Translations under genes and position numbers: made by a program
Assembly (NCBI GenBank): GCA_045648605.1
Contig: JAZROG010000077.1
Span: 1 to 10,731 of the forward strand
Direction: 5' to 3'
Origin: SIG710 sp045648605
Lineage (GTDB): Bacteria > Bacillota > Clostridia > Oscillospirales > CAG-272
Length of the DNA stretch: 10,731 bases
Part shown: positions 1 to 5,379 of the stretch, in pieces
How positions within the stretch are numbered: position 1 is the stretch's first letter
Layout of the letters: each line of letters begins with the position of its first letter
The notes under the pieces: model-generated
The model's input: the letters and a program-made list of their open reading frames with translations, nothing else
Told to the model about the DNA's origin: nothing
The model's database searches: none

Positions 1-2
1 GC

Positions 3-323
3 TTGGCCTCCGACTTCGACGGGTCTCTAACTGTCGTTGATTTCAGAATCAAGCCTTACGAGGAAAGCGACGAAGGAACGGTGCATAAGGCTCTAAACCG
101 TATCGCACTTGAAGAGGAAAGCGAGTTTGCAGAGGCGAAAAAGGTGAGGGAACTGAATGGTATAAGACGTAATTTATACGATATTGGCGTTCGGATTGAG
201 CACTTATCAGGTAAACCTTCCATTACTCCTTCAAGCTTGTTAATTAGCGCAATAATAGCGTCGTCATTATCGACAGTGCTCCTAATATTGCAGATACTAT
301 TGCGGATATTCCAGCAATCTTAG
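3..323 (+). CDS. 3' part of an unknown protein with a C-terminal membrane helix (5' end outside window)
   Basis: The frame is open from the window edge to a TAG at 321-323. The only in-window start near the edge is a TTG with no visible ribosome binding site, so the gene probably begins upstream. About the first 75 visible residues are charged and polar. The last 30 form a hydrophobic segment rich in Leu, Ile, Ala and Ser (residues about 77-103), which looks like a single C-terminal membrane helix. I do not recognise the family. The 3' end overlaps the opposite-strand gene at 244-585 by 80 bp, so the two genes converge with no room for a conventional intrinsic terminator between them. A membrane-anchored protein in the lysogeny region is one possibility, but nothing seen proves it. 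The alternative is that this frame is a chance ORF, although its length and composition argue for coding. Confidence 0.5.
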   Translation: MASDFDGSLTVVDFRIKPYEESDEGTVHKALNRIALEEESEFAEAKKVRELNGIRRNLYDIGVRIEHLSGKPSITPSSLLISAIIASSLSTVLLILQILLRIFQQS

Positions 324-585
324 TCCATTTTAATGAGGTTGTACGATATTCAATTTCGCTATAATGTGCATCAAGTGCGTTTCTTCCCTTTGCGGTGATT
401 ATGAAGCCGTTTACAGGTATATTACCGTCTTTTGACTGGATGGTTTTATCGGTAATTCTTACGCACTTGTTTTCTACAAGATTTGAGAAATCGTCAAGGC
501 TGTAAGGGGTTTCACGTGCGGCTACCGATTCATCCAAATCGGTAAGATATTCGAGTATTTTATAATCGTTATCGTACAAATCCAT
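244..585 (-). CDS. winged-helix-like protein with C-terminal membrane anchor
   Basis: This is a 113-residue protein. I chose the ATG at 585 because GAGG sits six bases upstream of it on the minus strand and because a near-consensus promoter lies just beyond (614-642). Longer in-frame starts would run past that promoter. Residues 5-74 look like a winged helix: an N-terminal helix (DYKILEYL), a middle helical part around DDFSNLVENK, and a wing ending in FIITAKGRNAL (61-71), a motif common in winged-helix regulators. Residues about 90-112 (IAGISAIVSAILG and onward) are a hydrophobic membrane helix. The gene is divergent from the long rightward operon and is the only leftward gene here, the position of a regulator in a lysogeny switch. 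A DNA-binding domain tethered to the membrane is unusual for a phage repressor, so the regulatory role is an inference. Confidence 0.72.
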   Translation of the reverse strand: MDLYDNDYKILEYLTDLDESVAARETPYSLDDFSNLVENKCVRITDKTIQSKDGNIPVNGFIITAKGRNALDAHYSEIEYRTTSLKWTKIAGISAIVSAILGALSIMTTLLLR

Positions 586-613
586 ATCACACCTCATCGC
601 AAATCTATAAAAC

Positions 614-642
614 ATATTATCACATTTAATAATGAATGTCAA
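614..642 (-). promoter_or_regulatory. near-consensus sigma-A promoter for the leftward gene
   Basis: On the minus strand there is TTGACA (plus coordinates 637-642), a spacer of exactly 17 bases (620-636), and TAATAT (614-619) preceded by TGTGA. This matches the vegetative sigma-70/sigma-A consensus at 6 of 6 in the -35 box and 5 of 6 in the -10 box. Transcription would start near 607 and give a leader of about 20 bases before the ATG at 585. I see no comparably good rightward promoter between 586 and 660. Confidence 0.75.
622..639. promoter_or_regulatory. inverted repeat inside promoter spacer, candidate operator
   Basis: ACATT (622-626) and AATGT (635-639) form a perfect 5-bp inverted repeat around an 8-base AT-rich centre. 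It covers most of the spacer and touches the -35 box of the leftward promoter, where a bound dimer would block RNA polymerase. It is a single short copy, and AT-rich sequence yields such repeats by chance, so this is only a candidate. The Cro-like protein at 1717-1926 or the leftward winged-helix protein could be the ligand. Confidence 0.3.
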
Positions 643-660
643 GAAAGGAAGGAAAGAAAA

Positions 661-1467
661 ATGAAAGGTTACAAAGCATTTGGTAAAGGGCTTGTTTGCC
701 GTGGAAAGCAGTACGCAGAGAACACGGTGTTTGAGGAGGAGACCGCAGAACTCTGCAAGAGCGGTATCCACTTCTGCGAGAATCCGCTTGACTGTCTCGA
801 CTATTATAACCTGTTAGATGATGAAGGAAACCTCGTTGAAATTGCAGAGGTTGAAGCTCTTGACGAGGCTCTGACAGACGATGAAAAGAAGTATTGTACG
901 AAAAAGTTAAAGATAGGGGCTAAATTGAGCCTTGCAGGGTTTATTAAGGCGAGCTTTGATTTTCTTTTTGAGCATACAAAGACGAAGAGAGTAAAGGACT
1001 CCTCAAAGCTCGCAGCATCGGGCAACTACTCACAGCTCGCAGCATCGGGCAACTACTCACAGCTCGCAGCATCGGGCAACTACTCAAAGCTCGCAGCATC
1101 GGGCAACTACTCAAAGCTCGCAGCATCGGGCAACTACTCACAGCTCGCAGCATCGGGCAACTACTCAAAGCTCGCAGCATCGGGCAACTACTCACAGCTC
1201 GCAGCATCGGGCGACTCCTCAAAGCTCGCAGCATCGGGCAACTACTCAAAGCTCGCAGCATCGGGCAAAAATTCAGTCCTTATGTGTGCAGGAGCAAATG
1301 GCAAGGCAAAAGCTAAGATCGGATGTTGGATCACCTTATCCGAATGGAAGAAAATCGGCGACGAATGGATTCCCGTATGCGTCAAGACTGAGCGCGTAGA
1401 CGGTGCACGCATCAAAGAAGACGTATTCTATCAACTGATAGACGGCGAATTTAAGGAGGTAACGTAA
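661..1467 (+). CDS. DUF7666-like phage protein with ten nonapeptide repeats
   Basis: This is a 268-residue protein starting at an ATG behind a purine-rich AAGGAAGG ribosome binding site. Residues 1-60 (KGYKAFGKGLVCRGKQY, then a GIHFCENPLDCLDYY stretch) resemble the N-terminal domain called DUF7666 in phage and gut-bacterial proteins, whose function is unknown to me. Residues 113-202 are ten 9-residue units of the form NYS(K/Q)LAASG or DSSKLAASG, followed by a decayed unit KNSVLMCAG. A Leu every nine residues with small and polar residues between suggests a thin beta-solenoid or roll, but the calcium-binding Asp/Gly pattern of RTX repeats is absent. The C-terminal 65 residues are charged and beta-rich and look like a cap domain. 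It is the first gene of the rightward operon, and its stop overlaps the next start (TAATG). No signal peptide is seen. Confidence 0.85.
   Translation: MKGYKAFGKGLVCRGKQYAENTVFEEETAELCKSGIHFCENPLDCLDYYNLLDDEGNLVEIAEVEALDEALTDDEKKYCTKKLKIGAKLSLAGFIKASFDFLFEHTKTKRVKDSSKLAASGNYSQLAASGNYSQLAASGNYSKLAASGNYSKLAASGNYSQLAASGNYSKLAASGNYSQLAASGDSSKLAASGNYSKLAASGKNSVLMCAGANGKAKAKIGCWITLSEWKKIGDEWIPVCVKTERVDGARIKEDVFYQLIDGEFKEVT
997..1293 (+). repeat. 27-bp tandem repeat, ten copies plus one decayed copy
   Basis: There are ten consecutive 27-bp units at 997-1266 and a degenerate eleventh at 1267-1293, all in frame and encoding nonapeptides. Units are almost identical at the DNA level, including synonymous positions (ctc gca gca tcg ggc is invariant in units 1-10). 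The main differences are AAG versus CAG at codon four, giving Lys or Gln, and GAC TCC versus AAC TAC at the first two codons, in units 1 and 9. Such uniformity indicates recent copy-number change by slippage or recombination. Because the period is a multiple of three, the opposite strand also stays open here (944-1261), which I regard as an artefact. Confidence 0.97.
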
Positions 1468-1694
1468 TGGCAAGAGAAAGACCGGACTACCGCGAAAGAC
1501 TCGCGTATCTGAGGGAAAAGTACAACCGCTCGTTTCTCACCGTCCCCGAAGTAGCAAAGGAACTCGGAGTGTGCGCTCGTACCATCAAGGCGATGATCGA
1601 GAGACGGTGCGATCCTCTCCCTGCGGTAAGGATGAGCACATCCAAGACAAACAGACGTTATCTTGTATCCCTTGAAAGTATAGCGAAACTCTAA
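1467..1694 (+). CDS. small helix-turn-helix protein (excisionase/MerR-like)
   Basis: This is a 75-residue protein. Its ATG shares one base with the stop of the upstream gene (TAATG) and has a perfect AAGGAGGT ribosome binding site at 1453-1460. Residues 24-47 (LTVPEVAKELGVCARTIKAM and on) form a clear helix-turn-helix of the MerR/excisionase type. Residues 50-68, with the RRYLVSLESIAKL ending, match the wing and final helix of that fold. The N-terminal 20 residues are basic and helical. Proteins of this size and shape act as phage excisionases, Cro-like regulators or operon activators. No integrase is in the window, so I cannot say which. Its place next to a second DNA-binding protein near the head of the operon suggests a regulatory role early in infection. 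Confidence 0.85.
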   Translation: MARERPDYRERLAYLREKYNRSFLTVPEVAKELGVCARTIKAMIERRCDPLPAVRMSTSKTNRRYLVSLESIAKL

Positions 1695-1716
1695 TGAATT
1701 AAGAAAGGAGAATAAA

Positions 1717-1926
1717 ATGGAAAGACCTATATGTAAATACCCCAAGCTAAAGGGCAAGATTATTGAGGTGTTCGGCTCAATAACCGACTTCTCGATTCAA
1801 ATGAACAAAACCCCCACCACGATAGGTAGCAAGCTCAACGGCAAATCCCCGTGGAAGCTCCCCGAGATTGACACCGCTTGCGAGCTTCTTCACATATCCC
1901 CGGCAGAACGCCACGATTTTTTTTGA
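1717..1926 (+). CDS. DUF739-like Cro-type regulator
   Basis: This is a 69-residue protein with AAAGGAG seven bases before its ATG. The sequence LKGKIIEVFGS (11-21), then an HTH region around residues 22-46 ending in SKLNGKSPW, then an EIDTACELLHI helix, is the pattern of DUF739/Cro-like repressors of Firmicutes phages. These bind operators as dimers to switch off lysogeny transcription. The gene ends abruptly after HDFF at a run of eight T (1917-1924) that runs into the TGA. Family members as I recall them usually carry a few more residues after the FF. One base fewer in the T run would extend the protein by about 32 residues, so an indel or slippage here is possible. The operator is not identified; the inverted repeat at 622-639 is one candidate. 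Confidence 0.8.
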   Translation: MERPICKYPKLKGKIIEVFGSITDFSIQMNKTPTTIGSKLNGKSPWKLPEIDTACELLHISPAERHDFF

Positions 1927-1992
1927 CGCAAAACTTGCGTTTTCGCAACAAATTTTGATTAAATACAATAAGAAAGGAGGTAAAAGATTTGA

Positions 1993-2661
1993 ATGTCAAA
2001 AATCAATGAAAAGGGCGTCCTAATATTCTACGATTGGCTGGACCGCCTCAAAGAAGCTCAGTTAGAGCCGGAAGATGCGCTCTCTGTTATATATGCTCTT
2101 GCGGATTATAGCAGATATGGGGAAAATCCGGTTGATAAAGTAGATGTGCCGTTAAAGTATGCAGTAGGTATTATGGTTGACCAAATCAAACGTGCAGAAG
2201 AAACCGCCGAGCAAAACAAGAAGAATGTTCAAAAGCGGTGGAATAAAAACACATCAACAGAACAACAAAACGTATTACGGCGTAATACGGCGAATTACGG
2301 CGTAATACCAAGTGATACGGACGAATTACGGCGTAATACTACTAATACTAATACTAATACTGATACTGATACTGTTCCCCCCTATAATCCCCCCGAGGGG
2401 AAAAAGAAGAAGAAGACTAATAATCATTCATCTATTATAGGGACGGAAGAACGGGACAAGCTGATACGTAAGTTTTTCAGAATGTACGGAAACCCCGATG
2501 ATGACGAGTTAGACTTCATTGCGTATAACGAGGCGCGAGATTGGATAGGGATTGGAAACGAGAACATTCTGAAAAACGAAATGACCCTTGAACGCTACGT
2601 GTCTCGGTGGTGCCGTAGCGAGAACGTGAGATTTGGAAGAAAGGAGAGTGAATCACTATGA
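1993..2661 (+). CDS. replication-initiator-like protein with N-terminal DUF6291-like domain
   Basis: This is a 222-residue protein with AGGAGGT at 1975-1981, rather far (11 bases) from the ATG. Residues about 8-80 (FYDWLDRLKEAQL, DALSVIYALADYSRYGE, and a following helix) resemble DUF6291, found at the N-terminus of many Firmicutes phage replication proteins. Residues 93-141 are a low-complexity linker rich in Asn, Thr and Asp, ending in a Lys cluster (GKKKKKT). Residues 148-222 form a second helical domain (RDKLIRKFFRMYG, EARDWIGIG, ERYVSRWCRSE). The two-domain plan with a disordered middle matches phage initiators that bind origin DNA with one part and recruit host replication proteins with the other. 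The linker DNA contains three 18-bp iterons and an AT-rich tandem repeat. No helicase or helicase loader gene is seen nearby, so host proteins may be recruited. Confidence 0.7.
   Translation: MSKINEKGVLIFYDWLDRLKEAQLEPEDALSVIYALADYSRYGENPVDKVDVPLKYAVGIMVDQIKRAEETAEQNKKNVQKRWNKNTSTEQQNVLRRNTANYGVIPSDTDELRRNTTNTNTNTDTDTVPPYNPPEGKKKKKTNNHSSIIGTEERDKLIRKFFRMYGNPDDDELDFIAYNEARDWIGIGNENILKNEMTLERYVSRWCRSENVRFGRKESESL
2271..2339. repeat. three 18-bp palindromic iterons, candidate replication origin
   Basis: CGAATTACGGCGTAATAC occurs exactly at 2291-2308 and 2322-2339, and with one mismatch (CGTATTAC at its left end) at 2271-2288. Each copy contains the perfect interrupted palindrome ATTACG-G-CGTAAT, and in the first copy the arms extend to eight bases each. 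Start-to-start distances are 20 and 31 bp, close to two and three helical turns, so all three would face the same side of the DNA. The offsets place the middle copy in a different reading frame (ANYGVI) from the outer two (LRRNT), so selection appears to act on DNA rather than protein. They lie mid-gene in a replication protein, like the lambda O-protein iterons. The origin function is an inference. Confidence 0.65.
2341..2374. repeat. hexanucleotide tandem repeat, candidate DNA-unwinding element
   Basis: Three ACTAAT units, two ACTGAT units and a partial ACTG directly follow the third iteron. They encode an Asn-Thr/Asp-Thr linker. The tract is AT-rich and sits where iteron-type origins have their melting region. 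It is followed by two C6 tracts flanking TATAAT (2377-2394) and then GGGG. As protein it is only a flexible linker, so a purely coding explanation remains possible. Confidence 0.6.
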
Positions 2662-2894
2662 GCGAGCTTAAATACCAAATGATGACCCCTGTGGCTCACG
2701 CTAACGTGGGAGTGCGTATCCTTGAAAAAGACAAGGACGACAATCTGATAGGCGAATATACCGGGTATTACAGAGCGCGAGAGGACACATTCGTACTATA
2801 CCCCGCCTATAATTGTTTTGCCCGCGGAAACGGTACGCTTAAAAAGAAAAAGATATGGGCGTCGGACGTCCGCTATTACGGCAAGGAAAAATAA
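2658..2894 (+). CDS. hypothetical small phage protein
   Basis: This is a 78-residue protein whose ATG overlaps the stop of the replication gene (ATGA), with AAAGGAG 11 bases upstream, so it is probably translationally coupled. I do not recognise a family. The predicted content is mostly beta: alternating hydrophobic stretches such as GVRILEKD, LIGEYTGYYRAR and TFVLYPAYNCF suggest a small beta-barrel or SH3-like fold. The C-terminus is basic (LKKKKIWASDVRYYGKEK). Basic charge and position just behind the initiator would fit a nucleic-acid-binding helper, but no motif confirms this. No signal peptide or membrane segment is present. Confidence 0.72.
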   Translation: MSELKYQMMTPVAHANVGVRILEKDKDDNLIGEYTGYYRAREDTFVLYPAYNCFARGNGTLKKKKIWASDVRYYGKEK

Positions 2895-2913
2895 ACACAC
2901 GAAAGGACAAGCC

Positions 2914-3033
2914 ATGAAAATCACTTACAAGGTATTATCGGGAGTGCATATACTCACGGTCGGGAACAAGGAATACGTTGATATTTCCGTACACAATATT
3001 TTCGAGGTATTAAAGAAAGGAGCAGTAAAATGA
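2914..3033 (+). CDS. hypothetical 39-residue protein
   Basis: I chose the ATG at 2914 because GAAAGGA lies seven bases before it. An in-frame start further upstream would overlap the previous gene heavily and lacks a binding site. The product has a beta-hairpin-like pattern (ITYKVLSGVHILTVGNKEYVD) followed by a short helix (IFEVLKKGAV). The stop overlaps the next start as ATGA, consistent with coupling. The family is unknown and the protein is too short for a functional guess. Confidence 0.6.
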   Translation: MKITYKVLSGVHILTVGNKEYVDISVHNIFEVLKKGAVK

Positions 3034-3296
3034 GCGGTCTTGAAAGAAAATTAGAAGTAGCGTGTAAGACACACGACCTTATTGAGCGCGAGAGCCGCGC
3101 GGATATATCAAGGCTTTGCGGTGAGCTATCAGGCAAGGTAAACAATTACAAGGAAGTGCCGGACGTGCTGAAAAGCATCGTAGAGCTTAACCGCGCTATG
3201 GAGATTTACATTGACGTGCTTCGTATGGCGAAGAATGAATTTGAAACGGCGGTAAAAGAATATGCAAAAGAACGTCTGGCAGCGCAGGGCGTTTGA
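3030..3296 (+). CDS. hypothetical helical protein
   Basis: This is an 88-residue protein overlapping the preceding stop by four bases (ATGA), with AAAGGAG seven bases upstream of its ATG. It is predicted to be almost wholly alpha-helical, with heptad-like spacing of Leu, Ile and Val from residue 38 to 80 (VPDVLKSIVELNRAMEIYIDV and on), so a helical bundle or coiled-coil dimer is likely. It has no cysteines in a metal-binding pattern and no membrane segment. It lies between the replication gene and the recombination module. No function can be assigned. An 86-bp gap follows before the Gp157 gene. Confidence 0.75.
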   Translation: MSGLERKLEVACKTHDLIERESRADISRLCGELSGKVNNYKEVPDVLKSIVELNRAMEIYIDVLRMAKNEFETAVKEYAKERLAAQGV

Positions 3297-3382
3297 ATGT
3301 TATGACGCCGACGAAGAAAGATACGGCAATCCCAAAGAAATTACATACCCCTACACACAAAACATAAAAAGGAGAACAAATA

Positions 3383-3889
3383 ATGCCGAGCTTATACACA
3401 CTGACAGCGCAGTTCGAGACTTTTCTCGAAATGGTCGATAACGGCGAAATCCCGGAAGAAGCTATCGCGGACACACTTGAGGCTCTTGAAGGGGAAATAA
3501 CGGCGAAGATAGACGATATAGCCGTAGCAGTAAAGAATATGCAAGCCTTCTGCGCCGCTCTCAAGGCTGAAGAGGACACGCTGAAAAAACGCAGACAGAA
3601 GAAGGAGCGCGAGCTTGAACGTATCACACAGTATCTTACATACGCGCTCAACACGCACGGTATGGACAAGCACGAGAGCGCGAGATGCAGAGTGTCTTTC
3701 CGTTCCTCCAAGGGCGTAAAGGTCAGCGATCCAGATGCGTTTATGGCGTGGGCGAGAGAGTACGCTCCTGAGCTTATAAACACAAAGGTGACCGAGTCCC
3801 CGGCACTTACCACCATTGCAGAAGCACTCGAAAGAATGGATGTGCCCTTCTGCGAGATAGAAACCCGTAAAAACATACAGATAAAGTGA
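3383..3889 (+). CDS. Siphovirus Gp157 family protein
   Basis: This is a 168-residue protein with AAAAGGAG nine bases before its ATG. It matches the Gp157 family as I know it: an N-terminal MPSLYTLTAQFETFLEM segment, an acidic helix containing EIPEEAIADTLEALEGEI, a long coiled coil (about 45-95) rich in Lys and Glu, then a beta region with RVSFRSSKGVKV and a final helix. Length is normal for the family. Gp157 was linked to phage resistance in Streptococcus thermophilus, but its biochemical role is not settled. It commonly sits just upstream of a single-strand annealing protein and SSB, as here, so a part in phage recombination is likely by association. The gene appears intact. Confidence 0.9.
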   Translation: MPSLYTLTAQFETFLEMVDNGEIPEEAIADTLEALEGEITAKIDDIAVAVKNMQAFCAALKAEEDTLKKRRQKKERELERITQYLTYALNTHGMDKHESARCRVSFRSSKGVKVSDPDAFMAWAREYAPELINTKVTESPALTTIAEALERMDVPFCEIETRKNIQIK

Positions 3890-3899
3890 GGACAGTAAG

Positions 3900-4691
3900 A
3901 TGTGTAAATTTAGAGAGATAAGAGCAGACGAGATAAAAGCGCGTGTCGCTATGACAAATCAAAACGGACTTCAAATCTTGCTTTATAAGGATGCGAGAGT
4001 AGATATGGCAATCCTTGACGAGACTGTTGGCGCGGCACGTTGGCAAAGAGAGCATTATTCCGTTGATGGCGTTAATTACTGTCGTGTAGGCATTAAAATT
4101 GATAGCGAATGGATTTGGAAGAGCGATTGCGGCTCTGAGTCAAATACCGAAGCGGAGAAGGGAGAAGCGTCCGACTCCTTCAAGCGCGCTTGCGTAAATT
4201 GGGGTATAGGTCGTTCACTCTATACCGCACCGTTTATATGGGTTAGCGCCGGGGATTACAGTCTTAACAACAAGGGTAAGCCGGCAGATACCTTTTCCGT
4301 AGTAGGCGCAGACATTCAGAGCGGAATAATTAAAGGCTTGTCTATAAAGAATGACAAGACGGGAAAAACCGTTTATTCCTTTGGTACTTTGCGAAACAGG
4401 GCAAATACCGTAAATGTAAACGAACTACCGTTCCCCGAAGCAGAGGTGAACAGACCTGTGCCCGTGCAGACCCCACCGCCTAACCCGATGAGCTTTCAAA
4501 CCAAGATAAGAACGCGCGAGGATGCAATAGCTTACAGACTTGATGACGGTCGTTCACTCACCGAGTTATACAAGACTGATAAATCAACGTTCATGACGCT
4601 TCTGAACAACCCTGCGGATGCAGACATGGCGGCTGCTACAAAGCTGATCTATCAGTGGGTGATCGAGGCAAGCAAGGCGGGTAAACAATGA
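3900..4691 (+). CDS. Rad52-like single-strand DNA annealing protein
   Basis: This is a 263-residue protein starting at an ATG with GAGG eight bases upstream. Residues 9-108 carry the Rad52/Sak-type core: DARVDMAILDETVGAARWQREH around 31-52, then KSDCGSES (74-81), and the signature EKGEASDSFKRACVNWGIGRSLY (86-108), which corresponds to the EKARKEAVTDALKRA...FG region of eukaryotic Rad52 that lines the DNA-binding groove. Such proteins form rings that anneal complementary single strands coated with SSB, driving phage recombination and repair. Residues about 180-205 are a Pro-rich linker (PVPVQTPPPNP), and the C-terminal 60 residues form a helical tail of the type that contacts SSB. Its neighbours are Gp157, a NinB-like protein and SSB. 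The stop overlaps the next start (ATGA). No exonuclease partner is in the window. Confidence 0.88.
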   Translation: MCKFREIRADEIKARVAMTNQNGLQILLYKDARVDMAILDETVGAARWQREHYSVDGVNYCRVGIKIDSEWIWKSDCGSESNTEAEKGEASDSFKRACVNWGIGRSLYTAPFIWVSAGDYSLNNKGKPADTFSVVGADIQSGIIKGLSIKNDKTGKTVYSFGTLRNRANTVNVNELPFPEAEVNRPVPVQTPPPNPMSFQTKIRTREDAIAYRLDDGRSLTELYKTDKSTFMTLLNNPADADMAAATKLIYQWVIEASKAGKQ

Positions 4692-5212
4692 GAGCGGAAC
4701 TTCACGACATCACCTTCACCCGTGACGGTAAGCAGATAGTCTCATTCATCACGGGTGAGGACTTCCGCGAGACCTTCGACGAGCTTCACGGCAAGCCGCT
4801 TACCGTAGAGGTAAAAAGGTACCGCCCAAAGCGGTCAAAGAACGCCAATGACTACTTATGGACGCTATGCACCAAGCTGGCTGAGCATCAAGGCGTGACT
4901 CCCGAAGAGGTATATCGCAAGGAGATACGCGAATCGGGTGTTTCTGTAGCCATGAGTGTTCTTTCGGAATGCTACGAAAAGTTTGCGGTCGCGTGGAAGG
5001 ATAGAGGCATAGGCTGGTTTACTATTAAAACCGACGAGGGAAACGGAACTGTGTTTTTCCTTGCATATTATGGTTCATCCACATATAGCACCTTGGAAAT
5101 GAGCCGACTTATAGAAAATACAGTACAGGACTGCAAGTCACTCGGAATAGAGACGTTAACCCCTGCCGAGCTTGCAATACTTATGAATGATTGGAGAATT
5201 AAAAATGGCTAA
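4688..5212 (+). CDS. NinB-like recombination protein
   Basis: This is a 174-residue protein translationally coupled to the annealing protein by an ATGA overlap. The motif RPKRSKNANDYLWTLCTKLAE (46-66) corresponds to the KRSxxQNAxxW motif of NinB/Orf proteins, which in lambda bind single-stranded DNA and SSB and help RecA-independent recombination start. The following helix (VTPEEVYRKEIRESGV) and the C-terminal block (YGSSTYSTLEMSRLIENTVQ, then LGIETLTPAELAIL) recur in Firmicutes phage homologues as I remember them. The N-terminal 45 residues add beta strands. The fold and the location beside the Rad52-like protein and SSB agree with a recombination-mediator role. Confidence is moderate because NinB homologues diverge strongly and I matched by eye. 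Confidence 0.68.
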   Translation: MRAELHDITFTRDGKQIVSFITGEDFRETFDELHGKPLTVEVKRYRPKRSKNANDYLWTLCTKLAEHQGVTPEEVYRKEIRESGVSVAMSVLSECYEKFAVAWKDRGIGWFTIKTDEGNGTVFFLAYYGSSTYSTLEMSRLIENTVQDCKSLGIETLTPAELAILMNDWRIKNG

Positions 5213-5378
5213 AACATTAGAAGATATGGCGGACGACTATTATAATCGATCGTTTCTGCGCGAAGAACCGCATTACTGTGATATTTGTGGAAAGAGGATG
5301 AGTCCGAGACCTTTAAATAAAAACGGCGAAGAAATTTGTTTCGAATGCGAAGAATACGAAGAGGAGGAGAGTGCTTAA
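5205..5378 (+). CDS. small zinc-ribbon protein
   Basis: This is a 57-residue protein. The ATG at 5205 overlaps the end of the NinB-like gene by eight bases; an in-frame ATG at 5187 would overlap more deeply. Cys25-x2-Cys28 and Cys45-x2-Cys48 form a classic treble-cleft or zinc-ribbon pair (CDICGKRM, then CFECEEYEEEE). The tail is strongly acidic. It sits between the NinB-like gene and SSB, so a role in DNA transactions or protein contact within the recombination module is plausible, but no specific family is recognised. Confidence 0.78.
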   Translation: MAKTLEDMADDYYNRSFLREEPHYCDICGKRMSPRPLNKNGEEICFECEEYEEEESA

Positions 5379-5379
5379 A

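Noticed and set aside
561..566. Perfect TATAAT as a rightward -10 box inside the leftward gene
   Set aside because: No TTGACA-like sequence lies 16-18 bp upstream and the surroundings are coding on the other strand.
944..1261. Opposite-strand frame with MLRALSSCP-type repeats
   Set aside because: It is the antisense of the 27-bp tandem repeat. A repeat length divisible by three keeps all frames open, and the repeat has a full sense-strand gene with a ribosome binding site.
1926..1944. Hairpin ACGCAA-AAC-TTGCGT as a rightward terminator after the Cro-like gene
   Set aside because: The stem is only six base pairs and the following T run is short (TTTT then CGC). The replication gene follows closely with no promoter seen, so real termination is doubtful.
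2271..2374. CRISPR array or integron-type repeat array
   Set aside because: There are only three short palindromic units with 2-bp and 13-bp gaps inside a gene, no spacer-like regularity and no cas genes.
3196..3876. Long opposite-strand frame of 226 codons over the Gp157 gene
   Set aside because: Its translation is rich in Ser, Val, Phe and Cys, as in antisense shadows, with no ribosome binding site, and it lies over a well-recognised sense gene.
4207..4555. Twelve-base repeat GGTCGTTCACTC near 4209 and 4546 inside the annealing-protein gene
   Set aside because: Two dispersed copies with no palindrome or neighbours are likely chance or similar codon use (GRS-type residues in both).
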